Source: a virus | Length of the DNA stretch: 36,459 nucleotides | IMG/VR virus record: IMGVR_UViG_3300013093_000124 | Coordinates: 1-36,459 of that record | Direction: 5' to 3' (one strand) | Shown here: in pieces, positions 9,401 through 19,500 of the stretch | How the letters are laid out: every line of letters begins with the position of its first letter | How positions within the stretch are numbered: position 1 is the first letter of the stretch | Translations under genes and position numbers: made by a program | The notes under the pieces: model-generated | Told to the model about the DNA's origin: nothing | Seen by the model: only the letters and a program-made list of their open reading frames with translations | The model's database searches: none

Positions 9401-9738
9401 TGCTGACCATGGCGCAGGATTTTAAAGCCAAAACAGGCAGCAAAATCACCATCACCAGTGCATATCGCAGTCCCGAAGATCAAGAGGCAATTTATCAACG
9501 ATGGTTAGCAGCAGGTGGCGGGCCAAACATGCCCACAGCTGGAGGCATTACGACTCCAGCCAAACCCGAAAGCCAAGGTGGCAAAGGCAGTCCGCACAAC
9601 GGTGGGGTAGCAATTGACAGTAGCCAATGTCCATTGATTGCACGAACTGTGGATCTAGCACAGTACGGACTGCGATGGGGCGGCACATTTACCAAACCCG
9701 ATGCTGTACACATTCAGCTGGCCAATGCTAGTCAATAA
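6478..9738 (+). CDS. 5: gp5-type baseplate spike with three peptidoglycan-hydrolase-like domains
   Basis: This 1086-residue central spike protein pierces the cell envelope. Residues about 25-130 form the gp5/VgrG-type OB domain (LGIVKDNLSPARDGRLRVWIPDFGG, then AVPPDIGNYVLCTF and DPERGFWFACV). Residues about 315-420 are short beta repeats typical of the spike helix (INIYTAGGFNIRAEDTINMH and on). Residues about 518-620 look like a lytic transglycosylase: Glu549 in HLETGGTFDP, then GYTGLIQFGE. Residues about 760-950 are a second lysozyme-like block: Glu777 in GYFESQFNY, then GKYQVDASYL. Residues about 965-1081 resemble an M15-type D,D- or L,D-peptidase, with ITSAYRS, His1040 and Asp1047 in SPHNGGVAID, and Asp1075/His1078 in DAVHIQL. 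T4 gp5 is 575 residues with one lysozyme domain, placed between OB and helix. Here the enzymes follow the helix. The start has AGGAT 7 nt upstream. Confidence 0.82.
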   Translation: MAQNKIVGSKVSKNYNRDAIPGVKFDTATQLGIVKDNLSPARDGRLRVWIPDFGGDEHNPRFWRTVNYASPYYGSTFQPTSSLNNTFTGTTHTYGMWAVPPDIGNYVLCTFVNGDPERGFWFACVPATLSNWMVPSIAADNKIDRNSLSDGIKSRVLPESSVPPQYLPAAEFNENIDGTVNGTFYNNAKPIHEFQANILFQQGLDRDKTRGAISSTSQRETPSHVFGISTPGRALTKDPADDPEYESKVNSGTITEDQFSVPTRKGGHTFVMDDGDASGVDQLIRLRTAGGHQLLMNDDQDIIYVGNKNGTSWVEISETGINIYTAGGFNIRAEDTINMHSDKDINFQALGSINMDGSTSVNISSAQINFGGSESLLMYGAKTNIGAGQITLSADGKLNVSSGGAMTLSGGTIDINGGSGGNSISCPTLAKNKLADTTFDDKKTKLWYSVPASVDSIATILPSHEPWPRAGTPAPLTKQAASSDCAPATGGAVSSYTLPPPNGNKLDNGKVNGQSAPWTTDTAFIDKVKTVAAAINANYVDVLACMHLETGGTFDPAITNSLGYTGLIQFGEASGARLVGTTTAALRAMDRVTQCDYVQKYFIANRLTTKAPTPRLVDLYLTILWPAAVGKPGDYVIFPAGSAQYKANPAFDPGHTVGYITVDMVAATAAQHLTSIQQALANAGASSQGVVTSGTGATVTDGQGNPVKTSTLSNTPAATGNVGITKSAGEAVVAPSCPAEYLAKTTTFSPGSGIGSDSPKFAQTQVKAMMAELGYFESQFNYSQVSSDGTRIGKYQVDASYLADAGYIKPDAIKQYGTATLSKPASWTGKDGIQSQADFFTNQVVQDTIQDTEFTNNYTALTANGGITSTDDVCTAAGMLFVAHQFRSTDKAKQWRDKGDIQDALGREGSVYYNHGRYAIDILAAGGAVQSVAQTAGLSGTNTTGINPDDVFVFSGTTGSRSNFDQLNGTFKDAVLTMAQDFKAKTGSKITITSAYRSPEDQEAIYQRWLAAGGGPNMPTAGGITTPAKPESQGGKGSPHNGGVAIDSSQCPLIARTVDLAQYGLRWGGTFTKPDAVHIQLANASQ

Positions 9739-9741
9739 ATA
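9734..9741 (+). promoter_or_regulatory. Late-box-like site overlapping the gp5 stop
   Basis: AATAAATA, 7 of 8 to the T4 late box, contains the TAA stop of gp5 and ends 5 nt before the gp25 ATG. Initiation from it would begin at about the ATG itself, giving an almost leaderless message. No Shine-Dalgarno is visible before gp25. The match may be chance. Confidence 0.3.
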
Positions 9742-9746
9742 CTAAT

Positions 9747-10133
9747 ATGGCAACACTATACAAAGGTTTCAGTACCATTAATCGCAGCAAGAAATTCCGT
9801 ACTACGGATATTGATTTGGTCAAACAAGACTTGTTGAATCATTTTAGTATCCGTAAAGGCGAAAAATTGATGCAGCCCAACTTTGGCAGTATCATATGGA
9901 GCCTGTTGTTTGAGCCCTTGGACGAAACCATTAATCAAACCATTGTTGACGATGTTACACGTATTGTGGGCTATGATCCCCGCATTGGCTTGCAAAACAT
10001 CACCATCACTGGCTTAGATCACGGTATTCAAATTGAGCTTGATCTGATATACATACCCACCAACATGTCAACTGCCATGTCACTGACATTTGATTCAAAC
10101 AGTGAAACACTGACCACCAGCAGTCTTTATTAA
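9747..10133 (+). CDS. 25: gp25-type baseplate wedge subunit
   Basis: This 128-residue protein is close in length to T4 gp25 (132). It is a sheath-initiator and wedge protein of the gp25/lysozyme-like family. The pattern is typical: an N-terminal DIDLVKQDLLNHFSIRKGEKLMQPNFGS (residues about 22-49), then WSLLFEPLDE carrying the LFEP form of the family's conserved E-P-R-type motif. After it come a helix (TIVDDVTRIVGYDPRI) and paired strands (LQNITITGLDHGIQIELDLIYI). The product would bind gp6 at the core of the wedge and template sheath assembly. The gene lies 8 nt after gp5, without an obvious ribosome binding site. Confidence 0.9.
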   Translation: MATLYKGFSTINRSKKFRTTDIDLVKQDLLNHFSIRKGEKLMQPNFGSIIWSLLFEPLDETINQTIVDDVTRIVGYDPRIGLQNITITGLDHGIQIELDLIYIPTNMSTAMSLTFDSNSETLTTSSLY

Positions 10134-10156
10134 TAAACTACGTAGATTTTGATTAT

Positions 10157-10164
10157 TATAAATA
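10157..10164 (+). promoter_or_regulatory. Perfect T4-type late promoter before gp6
   Basis: TATAAATA is an exact match to the T4 late consensus, in a 52-nt gap between gp25 and gp6. It ends 21 nt before the ATG at 10186. ACGGAT follows at 10172-10177, as at the 1743 box. Transcription would start near 10170, leaving a leader of about 16 nt. Confidence 0.75.
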
Positions 10165-10185
10165 CATAATAACGGATGTATTTAG

Positions 10186-13100
10186 ATGTCAACCACAACA
10201 CGTCAGACTAACTTATTGGTAAACCAGGACTGGACTGCTGTTTATCAAACATTTAAGCAGGCAGATTTCCAGAGCTACGACTTTGAGACTCTACGCAAGA
10301 CCATGATTGACTACTTGCGTAACTACTATCCGGAAGATTTTAACGACTTTACAGAGTCTAGTGAATACGTTGCCTTGATTGATCTTATTGCTTTCTTGGG
10401 ACAGAGCCTGGCTTTCCGTGGTGACATGAATGCACGTGAAAATTTCTTTGACACCGCAGAACGTCGCGACAGTATTCTCAAACTGGCACGCTTGATCAGC
10501 TATAACCCCAAACGCAATATTCCTGCCAGTGGGTATTTGAAAATTGACAGTGTCAGCACCACAGAAAATCTATTTGACAGCAACGGACTGAATCTCAGTA
10601 ACGTACAAATCAACTGGAACGATACTGCTAATCCTGACTGGCAAGAACAGTTTACTACTATATTGAATGCCACATTGGTCACTAATCAAGCCATTGGCAA
10701 TCCTGGTAACAGCAACACCATTGGCGGCATCATGACAAACGAGTACAGCATCAACTTGCCACCTGATGTACTGCCTCGATATGCTTTTACTGCACTGATT
10801 GAAGACGGTACCATGCCCATGGAAATAGTCAGTGCTTCCAGCAGTGGACAGAGCTACATCTACGAGCCTGCTCCAGTGCCCACTGGCAAGTTCAACATCT
10901 TGTACCGTAACGACAACTTGGGCAATGGCAGCAACAACACTGGTTATTTTGTGTATTTCAAGCAAGGCACATTGGCCACGGAAGACTTCAATCTAGATCA
11001 AAGCCTGCCAAATCGTGTAGTGAATGTAAACTTTGACAATATCAACAACAATGATGTTTGGCTGTATCAGTTGGATGTCAACGGAAATCCAACTACACCA
11101 TGGGCACAAGTGCCAGCAGTAGCTGGGGTCAACGTGATTTACAATCAAAGCAGCAATCGTAATTTGTTCCAAGTCAACAGCCGCACCAATGATCAAATTG
11201 ATATAGTGTTTGGTGATGGTGCTTTTGCCAATATACCACAAGGCATCTATAGATTGTTCTATAGAACCAGTAACGGATTGCAATACAAGATCACTCCCAA
11301 CGAGCTACAGACTATTTCTATTCCATTGAGTTATGTCAGTAAAAATAATCGAGTTGAAACCGTGACCATTACTGCTAGCCTGTACTACACTGTGACCAAT
11401 GCAACCACACGTGAAAGTATTGACAGTATACGTACCAATGCACCCTCAGGCTACTACACACAAAACCGTATGATCACAGGGGAAGACTATAATCTATTCC
11501 CTTATGTCAACTTCAATACAATATTAAAAGCCAAAGCTGTGAACCGTAGCAGCAGTGGTATTAGTCGCTATTTGGATGTACTTGATGTAACTGGAAAATA
11601 CAGCAGCACCAATATATTCTGTAACGATGGCTGGATTTATCAACAGCCTTCAAGCAACAGCACCATCTTTAGTTTTAATACTACCACAGACATTTACAAC
11701 GTGGTGTATAACACAGTTGTGCCGCTGCTGAGTTCAATTGATGTACGCCAGTTCTACTACGCCAAGTACCCACGTTACACCTATTCCAATGTCAAATGGT
11801 TACAGTCAACTGCCACAAGCAATAGCAGTACTGGCTACTTTGCCAATTCCTCGAACACAGTTTACCAAATTGGTCAAGGTGTAAGCAGCAATTTGAAATA
11901 CATCACAACTGGAGCCATGGTACGCTTCAACGCTGGCGTTGGAAACTACTTTGATGCACAAAATCAAATTCAATCAGGTACCGCCACATACTCAAGTCAA
12001 AAGTCTTATATTTGGGCCAGTGTTGTCAGTTACAACGTCAATTTCCCAATAAAGTTGAGTCAGAATATTCCATCAGGTGCAGTGCTGGACTCTATTATTC
12101 CTGTGTTCAAAACTGATTTACCGGGAACAGTTTTTGTCACAGAGATTGTTAACTTGATCAAGAGTTATAAAAACTTTGGCTTAAGTTACAACAACGCCAC
12201 ACAGGCATGGCAAATCATACTGCCTCAAGATCTAAATTTGGGAGCATTTAGTCTTACCAACCAAGGAGATGTCACTGGTACAGCTCAAGACTCATCTTGG
12301 ACAGTGGCATTTGCCTACAACGGTATCACCTACAACATTGCACATCGCGGACTTCAATATGTATTTGAAAGCCTGGGACAAACACGTTTCTACTTTGACA
12401 ACACAGTAAAAGTATTTGACAGTAAAACAGCACTGACTGTACATGATCAAATCAACATTTTAAAAACCAATAGTCAGCCCGACAGTGCAACGCCGTTGGC
12501 ACAGGATCAAACTTGGTATGTGTACGACAGCGTGGTCAATGCTGACGGATACATCGACAATACCAAAATATTGATCACATTCCCAGATTCCAACAACAAC
12601 GGAATTCCCGATGATCCAGATTTGTTTACCACTACTGTGGAGCCAACAGTGAATCCAAATCAAAAGTATGTGTTCTTCCAATCTGTAACAGATGCCAACA
12701 ACTTTATCAATGTTGTTCCAGTGGACAATACCACTGTTGTGACCACATACGCCACACAGTCTGCCATCAACACCAATATCAATTTGTATGTCAGTGGACA
12801 GGTGTTTTACGCCACAACTGAAGGCAATTTTTATCAATTGGCAATCAGCACCAGTGGTACAAGAACACTAAATCTTCTTTCCAATTACACCGCTGAAGTT
12901 GGAAGACAAAATTTAACGTTTCAATATCGTCATAACAGTCCTAACGATCGTCGTATTGACCCAAGCCCAAACAACATCATGGACATGTATATTTTGACCA
13001 AAGCCTACAGTCAAGACTACTTGGCTTGGATTCAAGACACCACCAATACGGTAGTAGAACCCAGTTTGCCCACAACCGATGCACTAAAAACAGAATACGG

Positions 13101-13563
13101 ATCAGGTACCACTAGTTTGGACAATTTCAAAGCACTGAGCGACACAATTATCTATAACCCAGGCAAATACAAACCCTTGTTTGGAGCCAAGGCAGATGCA
13201 AGTCTACAGGCAACATTCAAAGTGGTCAAAAACCCCAACGTCAACGTCAGCGACAATGACATCATCAGCGGTGTAGTTGCAGCCATCAATACCTATTTTG
13301 ACAGCGCAAACTGGGACTTTGGGGACACATTTTATTTCAGTGAACTCAGTACCTATCTGCACAACACGTTGGCTCCCAATGTGTCCAGCATCATCATTGT
13401 ACCAACCAGCACCAATGTTGCATTTGGTAGTTTGATGCAGATCAATAGCAACCCCAACGAAATCATGGTGAGTGCTGCCACAGCAAACAATGTACAAATC
13501 ATCAGTGCAATCACCGCAGCGCAAATTAATCAAACCTTAGCAGGATTGGGAATCGTAATTTAA
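10186..13563 (+). CDS. 6: gp6-type baseplate wedge subunit, enlarged
   Basis: This 1125-residue protein forms the ring that joins the wedges of the baseplate. The N-terminal 120 residues carry the gp6 signature: DFETLRKTMIDYLRNYYPEDF, then SSEYVALIDLIAFLGQSLAFRGDMNARENFFDTAERRDSILKLARLISYNPKR. This is the core that contacts gp25. A baseplate J-like region follows (DQIDIVFGDGAFANIPQGIYRLFYRTSNG, about residues 340-370). A later conserved part near the C-terminus (FGDTFYFSELSTYLHNTLAPNVSSIIIVP) precedes the end. T4 gp6 is 660 residues, so several hundred residues are added in the middle. They include a DSNNNGIPDDPD calcium-loop-like motif at residues 801-812. The gene has its own late promoter and a weak GGA-type ribosome site, and ends 1 nt before the giant gene. 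Confidence 0.88.
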   Translation: MSTTTRQTNLLVNQDWTAVYQTFKQADFQSYDFETLRKTMIDYLRNYYPEDFNDFTESSEYVALIDLIAFLGQSLAFRGDMNARENFFDTAERRDSILKLARLISYNPKRNIPASGYLKIDSVSTTENLFDSNGLNLSNVQINWNDTANPDWQEQFTTILNATLVTNQAIGNPGNSNTIGGIMTNEYSINLPPDVLPRYAFTALIEDGTMPMEIVSASSSGQSYIYEPAPVPTGKFNILYRNDNLGNGSNNTGYFVYFKQGTLATEDFNLDQSLPNRVVNVNFDNINNNDVWLYQLDVNGNPTTPWAQVPAVAGVNVIYNQSSNRNLFQVNSRTNDQIDIVFGDGAFANIPQGIYRLFYRTSNGLQYKITPNELQTISIPLSYVSKNNRVETVTITASLYYTVTNATTRESIDSIRTNAPSGYYTQNRMITGEDYNLFPYVNFNTILKAKAVNRSSSGISRYLDVLDVTGKYSSTNIFCNDGWIYQQPSSNSTIFSFNTTTDIYNVVYNTVVPLLSSIDVRQFYYAKYPRYTYSNVKWLQSTATSNSSTGYFANSSNTVYQIGQGVSSNLKYITTGAMVRFNAGVGNYFDAQNQIQSGTATYSSQKSYIWASVVSYNVNFPIKLSQNIPSGAVLDSIIPVFKTDLPGTVFVTEIVNLIKSYKNFGLSYNNATQAWQIILPQDLNLGAFSLTNQGDVTGTAQDSSWTVAFAYNGITYNIAHRGLQYVFESLGQTRFYFDNTVKVFDSKTALTVHDQINILKTNSQPDSATPLAQDQTWYVYDSVVNADGYIDNTKILITFPDSNNNGIPDDPDLFTTTVEPTVNPNQKYVFFQSVTDANNFINVVPVDNTTVVTTYATQSAINTNINLYVSGQVFYATTEGNFYQLAISTSGTRTLNLLSNYTAEVGRQNLTFQYRHNSPNDRRIDPSPNNIMDMYILTKAYSQDYLAWIQDTTNTVVEPSLPTTDALKTEYGSGTTSLDNFKALSDTIIYNPGKYKPLFGAKADASLQATFKVVKNPNVNVSDNDIISGVVAAINTYFDSANWDFGDTFYFSELSTYLHNTLAPNVSSIIIVPTSTNVAFGSLMQINSNPNEIMVSAATANNVQIISAITAAQINQTLAGLGIVI

Positions 13564-13564
13564 T

Positions 13565-16500
13565 ATGGCACAAATACAAACAAGTAATTTTTTACCAGAC
13601 GCATTTAGAACTGATGCAAACAAAAAGTTCCTAAATGCCACGCTGGATCAATTGGTAACACAGCCTGATTTACGAAACATAAACGGTTATGTTGGTCGCA
13701 AGTTTGCGCCAACATTCAAAAGCACAGACAACTATGTGCCTGAACCAACCGTGCAACGTCAGAATTATCAACTTGAGCCCAGTGTTGTGGTCAAGAACAA
13801 AATCACAGGCAACACTGAATTTTTCAGTAGTTACATTGACTACTTGAATCAAATTGGACACTACGGTGGCTTAACCAATAATCATAGTCGACTATTTGGC
13901 AACGAGAGTTACAGTTTCAATGGTTTGTTTGATTTTGACAAGTTCATTAACTTTACCCAGTACTACTGGTTAGAAAACGGCCCTGATGCTGTGGCCGTGT
14001 TTGGTAGCGAAATTCCAACTCAAGAGACTTTTATTGTTACCCGTAATCCAAGTACAGGAACATACCAATTCACTGGCAGCGACGGAGTCAGTAACCCAAC
14101 ACTTAGACTTGCCTATGGTGGAACTTATCAATTTGTTGTTAATCAGCCAGGCTACCCATTCTGGATTCAAACCGACCCAGGACTAAGCGGCAAAAAAGTC
14201 AATCAAAGCAACCTAAACAGTCGAGATGTGTTGGGAGTGACCAACAACGGGCTTGATGTAGGCACTGTGGTCTTTCAAGTTCCTCAGCCCACTGCTCAAG
14301 ATTTTTATACTCGCATGCCACTTGCAGGCAGTGTTGATCTAAGCACCACACTACACTACAATCAAATACAGGGACAAAGACTCAGCTCGATCAAGGCATT
14401 GGCAGAAAACGGCATTGATGGTGTATTTTCTCAAAGTCAATTGAATTTAAAGTCATTGATTTTTGTCAATAACGACGTTGATCCTAGTCTATGGACAGCG
14501 AACAATTATACTGTGCCCGTGGCACAACGATTAAATGCCTGGATCATTAGTTTGAGCTCAGACAGTGATCCCATAGTGACACTGAGTACCTCTAATCAAG
14601 CATTCAGTGTAACTGCGTTGAATCGCGTTTTTGTCAAATCAGGTACTACTCGTGCTGAATACACCTACTACACCAATGCTGATTATCTAAACTACAACGT
14701 GTACTACTTGATGCCCGACATCACCAGCGTTTTGAACACCTTGTACTATCAAGACGGTGTAGGTACGACTTTTGTTGGCGAGATCAATCTGTTACAGGTC
14801 AATGATACCACAATCAACATTGACACTGACATTGTTGGAAAGACAACATATCAAAGCCCCAATGGAGTTTTGTTCAGTAACGGACTAAAAGTAACATTTA
14901 CTGGCACAGTGAATCCATCAACTTATTATAACAACAGTTACTATGTTGAAGGAGTTGGCACTGCAATAAAATTGTTACCAGTGAGTGATTTTTTAACTCC
15001 AGAATCTTACGCCAGCAGCGGCTTGGTCAATCCAGATTATTTTACAATTAACCGTGCAAGCATCGACTTGAATGCGTGGACTCGCAGCAACCGTTGGTTC
15101 CATATTGATATAATCAATTCTACGGCGGCCTACAACGGAACTACAGCCATAATTGATCAAGCGGTGCGTGCCAATAGACCCATTATTGAATTTGAAGCTG
15201 ACTTGCAGTTATTTCAGTCGGGTCGTGTGGCAAAAACTCCAGTGGATCTACTGAATACCACTGCCAATTTTGACAGCAAAAATACCATTGAACTTGCTCC
15301 TCAAGGCACAAGCCTTGACGGCACTGTCATCACTGACGGTATGCGAATTATTTTTGCCAATGATCTTGATCCAACAGTACGCGGTCAAATTTTTGTGGCC
15401 AATATTGTGTATATCCCAAGTCTCAGCGGGCATTACATCAACTTGACTCTGGCAGCAGACTCTGTTGTGGAATTGAATCACAATGTGGTGGTACTGCAAG
15501 GTCCCAACAAAGGCACTGAATTCCACTACACCTACAGCAACGGCGGTTTGGTTTGGGTAGCCAATGGACAGCAAAAAACCAAAGTTAATCAAGCTCCCTT
15601 GTTTGACGTGGTTGACAGCAACGGTGTCAGCATCTCTACCTACTTGAACAGTACTTTTGCAGGTACACAAATATTTGGGTACAAGGTGGGAACTGGTGCA
15701 GTGGATCCTGTCTTGGGCATTGCACTCAGTTACAGAAACTTTAATCAAATTGGTGACATTCAGTTTGTAAACAATTTTGACAGTGACACTTTTGGCTACA
15801 CCACGGCAGCGGGCACTGCGGAAACCAATCAAGCTGTGAATACTGTGGGTACTCTACAGCAAAATATTGATTTAACCAGCTTTGATATTCGCAATACTTG
15901 GACCACCAACGTTGAAAAATCAAAACAGTTTCAAATCATTGCCGGGGTCTATGACGGCAATAACCCGTACTTCAAGATTGACATAGCAGCCAATTCTGCA
16001 GGTACTGTGCCCAACTTTCGAGTATATCGTAATAGTAAACAAATTACCGGGTACGAACTGGTTACAATTGGCGTATTGCAATATGTGCATGTCACTGACA
16101 GTGCGTTGACCACTGGCGATCAAATTGATATATTGATCTACAGCGATGCAGTCAGCGCCCTGGGCTATTACGAAGTACCTAAAAATCTAGACTTCAACAG
16201 CGAAAACGCAAACTTTGTAAATCTTACATTGGGCCAGTTACGCAACCACTTGACCACCATGGTTGGCAATAGCAGTAAAGTTTTTGGTGCGGTGCCTGGA
16301 AATAGTAACCTACGTGACGTGCCAGTAAAACAACAGGGCGGCAGTATTCTACAACATTCAAGTCCTGTGGTTTACGGCGAGATGTTCCTGGTGGACCCAA
16401 ACGCAAACTTCATGAGTGGTGTAGAGTTGGCACGTTACGAGTACAGCAAGGTCAAAAACAAAATACTTGAACTCAGCACAAGAACCAACGGGTTGGACTA

Positions 16501-19500
16501 CACCAACGTTCCTGCATTGTTGGACACCTTACTGCAAAATATCAACAGTGTCAAAAACAAAACATTTGCTTGGTATTATAGTGACATGGTGCCGTACGGT
16601 ACTCTTAAAAACACATTGACCTATACTGTGGTCAACGCAGAAATTGTTGACTACGAGATCAGTAATGTGTTTAGCGACACCACACTTGGCAATACTGCGG
16701 TATTGGTTTATAAAAACAATGTGCAATTGGTCAAAGGTGTTGACTACAAATTTGACACCAATCGTGCTGGTGTGACTGTTTTGACATCACTGGCAGTTGG
16801 TGATGTACTCACCATTAACGAGTACAGCAGTACTGATGGAAACTATATCCCTGAGACTCCAACCAAGTTGGGACTGTATCCTAAATTTACACCAAACATA
16901 TATCTTGATACCACGTACCAAACTCCAATCATGGTGATTCAAGGTCACGATGGCAGTATTACTCCAGCGTTTGGTGACTACCGCGACCAATTGTTGTTGG
17001 AGTTTGAACTACGCATCTACAACAACATCAAAGTTGATTACAGCAAAAACGTATTTGATATCTATAATTATTTGCCTGGCAAATTTAGAACCACTGACTA
17101 TACCAACAACGAATTCACACAGTTGTTGACCAACAGCTTTTTGCGTTGGTCTGGCAGCAATCGTGTGGACTATATTACCAATAGTTATTTTGTTGCCAAC
17201 GCACCGTTTACTTGGAATTACAATAGATTTGTTGACACCATCAACGGCGAAGCATTGGCAGGATATTGGAGAGGCATTTACAAATACTTCTACGACACAG
17301 ATCGCCCGCATACTAATCCTTGGGAAATGTTGGGGTTCAGTGAACAACCCTCGTGGTGGGAAACACGTTATGGTCCAGCGCCCTATACAGGCGGTAACTT
17401 GGTGTTGTGGGGCGACCTTGCAGCCGGTTACATCTGGAACGGCGGTAATGGCAATGACTACACCGACACACGTTTTGCTCGCCCCAACTTGTTGAGCATA
17501 ATACCAGTAGACAGCAGCGGCAATTTACGTAGTCCTGAGCAATTTGCAGTCAAGAGTTTTAACAGCAACAACGCCAGTGGCAATTACAAAATTGGCGATC
17601 AAGGTCCTGTAGAGTCGGCTTGGCGCCGCAGCAGTGATTTTCCGTTTGCCATGCAACAGGCTCTGGCATTGAGCCATCCTGCATTCTACTTTGGTAGCTT
17701 GATTGATATTGGTCGTTACTACAAAAATACCGGACTTGATCAGTATGTATTAGCGGATACACTACAACGTGTCACTCCTGGTGCAATACGCATCAACGGT
17801 ACCACGTCAGGTACAACAGTATATCGTTCAGCTGGATATTTGAACTGGATCGCTGAATACCTACGTAACCAAGGTATTGATCCTGGAACCAAGCTGTACG
17901 AATACTTGGACAATGTCAATATACAGTTGGCCTACAAAATGGCCGGGTACACTGATCAAAGTTTTATACAGGTAATCGCAGAACAAAGTAGCCCAACTAG
18001 TACCAACAGTGGTGTTGTGATTCCCAACGAAAGCTATGCCATTGAACTGTATAAATCAACCCCAACCAATAGACTGGTGTATAGTGGTGTTGTAATTGAA
18101 CGCACCGCCAGTGGATATTCAGTAAGTGGATTTGATTTTGAAACACCGTACTTTACCATTATCCCAAGTTTGGCCAACAACAATTCATACAGCATTTCGG
18201 TGCTGAACGAATCAGCAGTGATCTACAGCGACTTCCAAACTTATAAAGTCACTGTGCCCTATGGATACGAATTCACTAGCAAACAACAAGTGGTTGATTT
18301 CTTGGTCAGCTACCAACGTTACTTACAGGGCAGCGGATTCCAATTTACAGATGTTGACCCTGATCTTGGTATACAACGTGACTGGATACTAAGTGCCAAA
18401 GAATTCTTGACTTGGTCTCAACAAGGTTGGAAAACAAGTAGTGTATTGGTATTGAGTCCAACATTGGATAGAATCACACTCACCACTGCTATTGGTGTAG
18501 TGGACAAGATTCAAAATACACCTATTTCTAGTAAAATCTTAGACACCAACTACAACTACATCAAGTACAGTCAGTTGACAGTGAATCGACAGGCCTTGGC
18601 AGCTGGCAATACATTCAATGTTCAAGCCAACAGTGGGCAAACCATTGCATTGGCAGTACTGGATGTGGTTGAGTATGAACACATAATGATATTCAACAAC
18701 ACTGATGTGTTCAACGACATCATTTATGTACCTGAACTGGGCAACAGACAGTATCGTTTAAAGCTGATTGGTAAGAAAACTGGCTCTTGGAGTGGTGCAC
18801 TGAATCCTTCAGGATTTATCTATAACAGCACCACTATCGACACATGGCAACCCGATACTGACTATGCGTTTGGTTCTTTGGTGCAGTACAAGAACAATTA
18901 CTATACCGCAACTCAAAACATTGCTGGCGCCACCACATTCAACACCACATTGTGGAGCCAAGTCAAAAAATCAACATTGAAGACTGGCCTATTGCCAAAC
19001 TTCAGCTACAATGCTGAGAAGTTTAATCGTTTCAACGACATTGACAATCCTGAATCATTGGGCAACTTTGATGCTTACAGTGACAGTGCCATTGGATTCC
19101 GTTCACGCAGTTACTTGACCAACTTTGGCATTGACAATGTCACACAAGCCAAGTTTTATCAAGGCTACATACGAGAAAAAGGCACACTGAATGCAATCAC
19201 AGCGTTCACCGCAGCGGGCTTTAATAGCATCAGCAGCAACATCAGTCTTTACGAAGAATGGGGTATGCGTGTAGGCGAGTACGGTGCTTTGGACAACAAT
19301 CGCAGCATTGAGCTGATACTGACTGAGTCAACATTCAACGGAGATCCAGTAACTATCACACTATTGCCCAATGGTGGTTCAACCAGCAGCAACGGCATCA
19401 TCGGAGTACAAACATCTCAATTGTACAAACATGATTCTAAATACACTCCCAACATCTACATCAACCGAGATGCCAGCAGCATTTACGAAAATGATTTGCC

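Noticed and set aside
15248-15832. 194-codon minus-strand frame
   Set aside because: It lies wholly inside the conserved N-terminal core of the giant gene, with no ribosome site.
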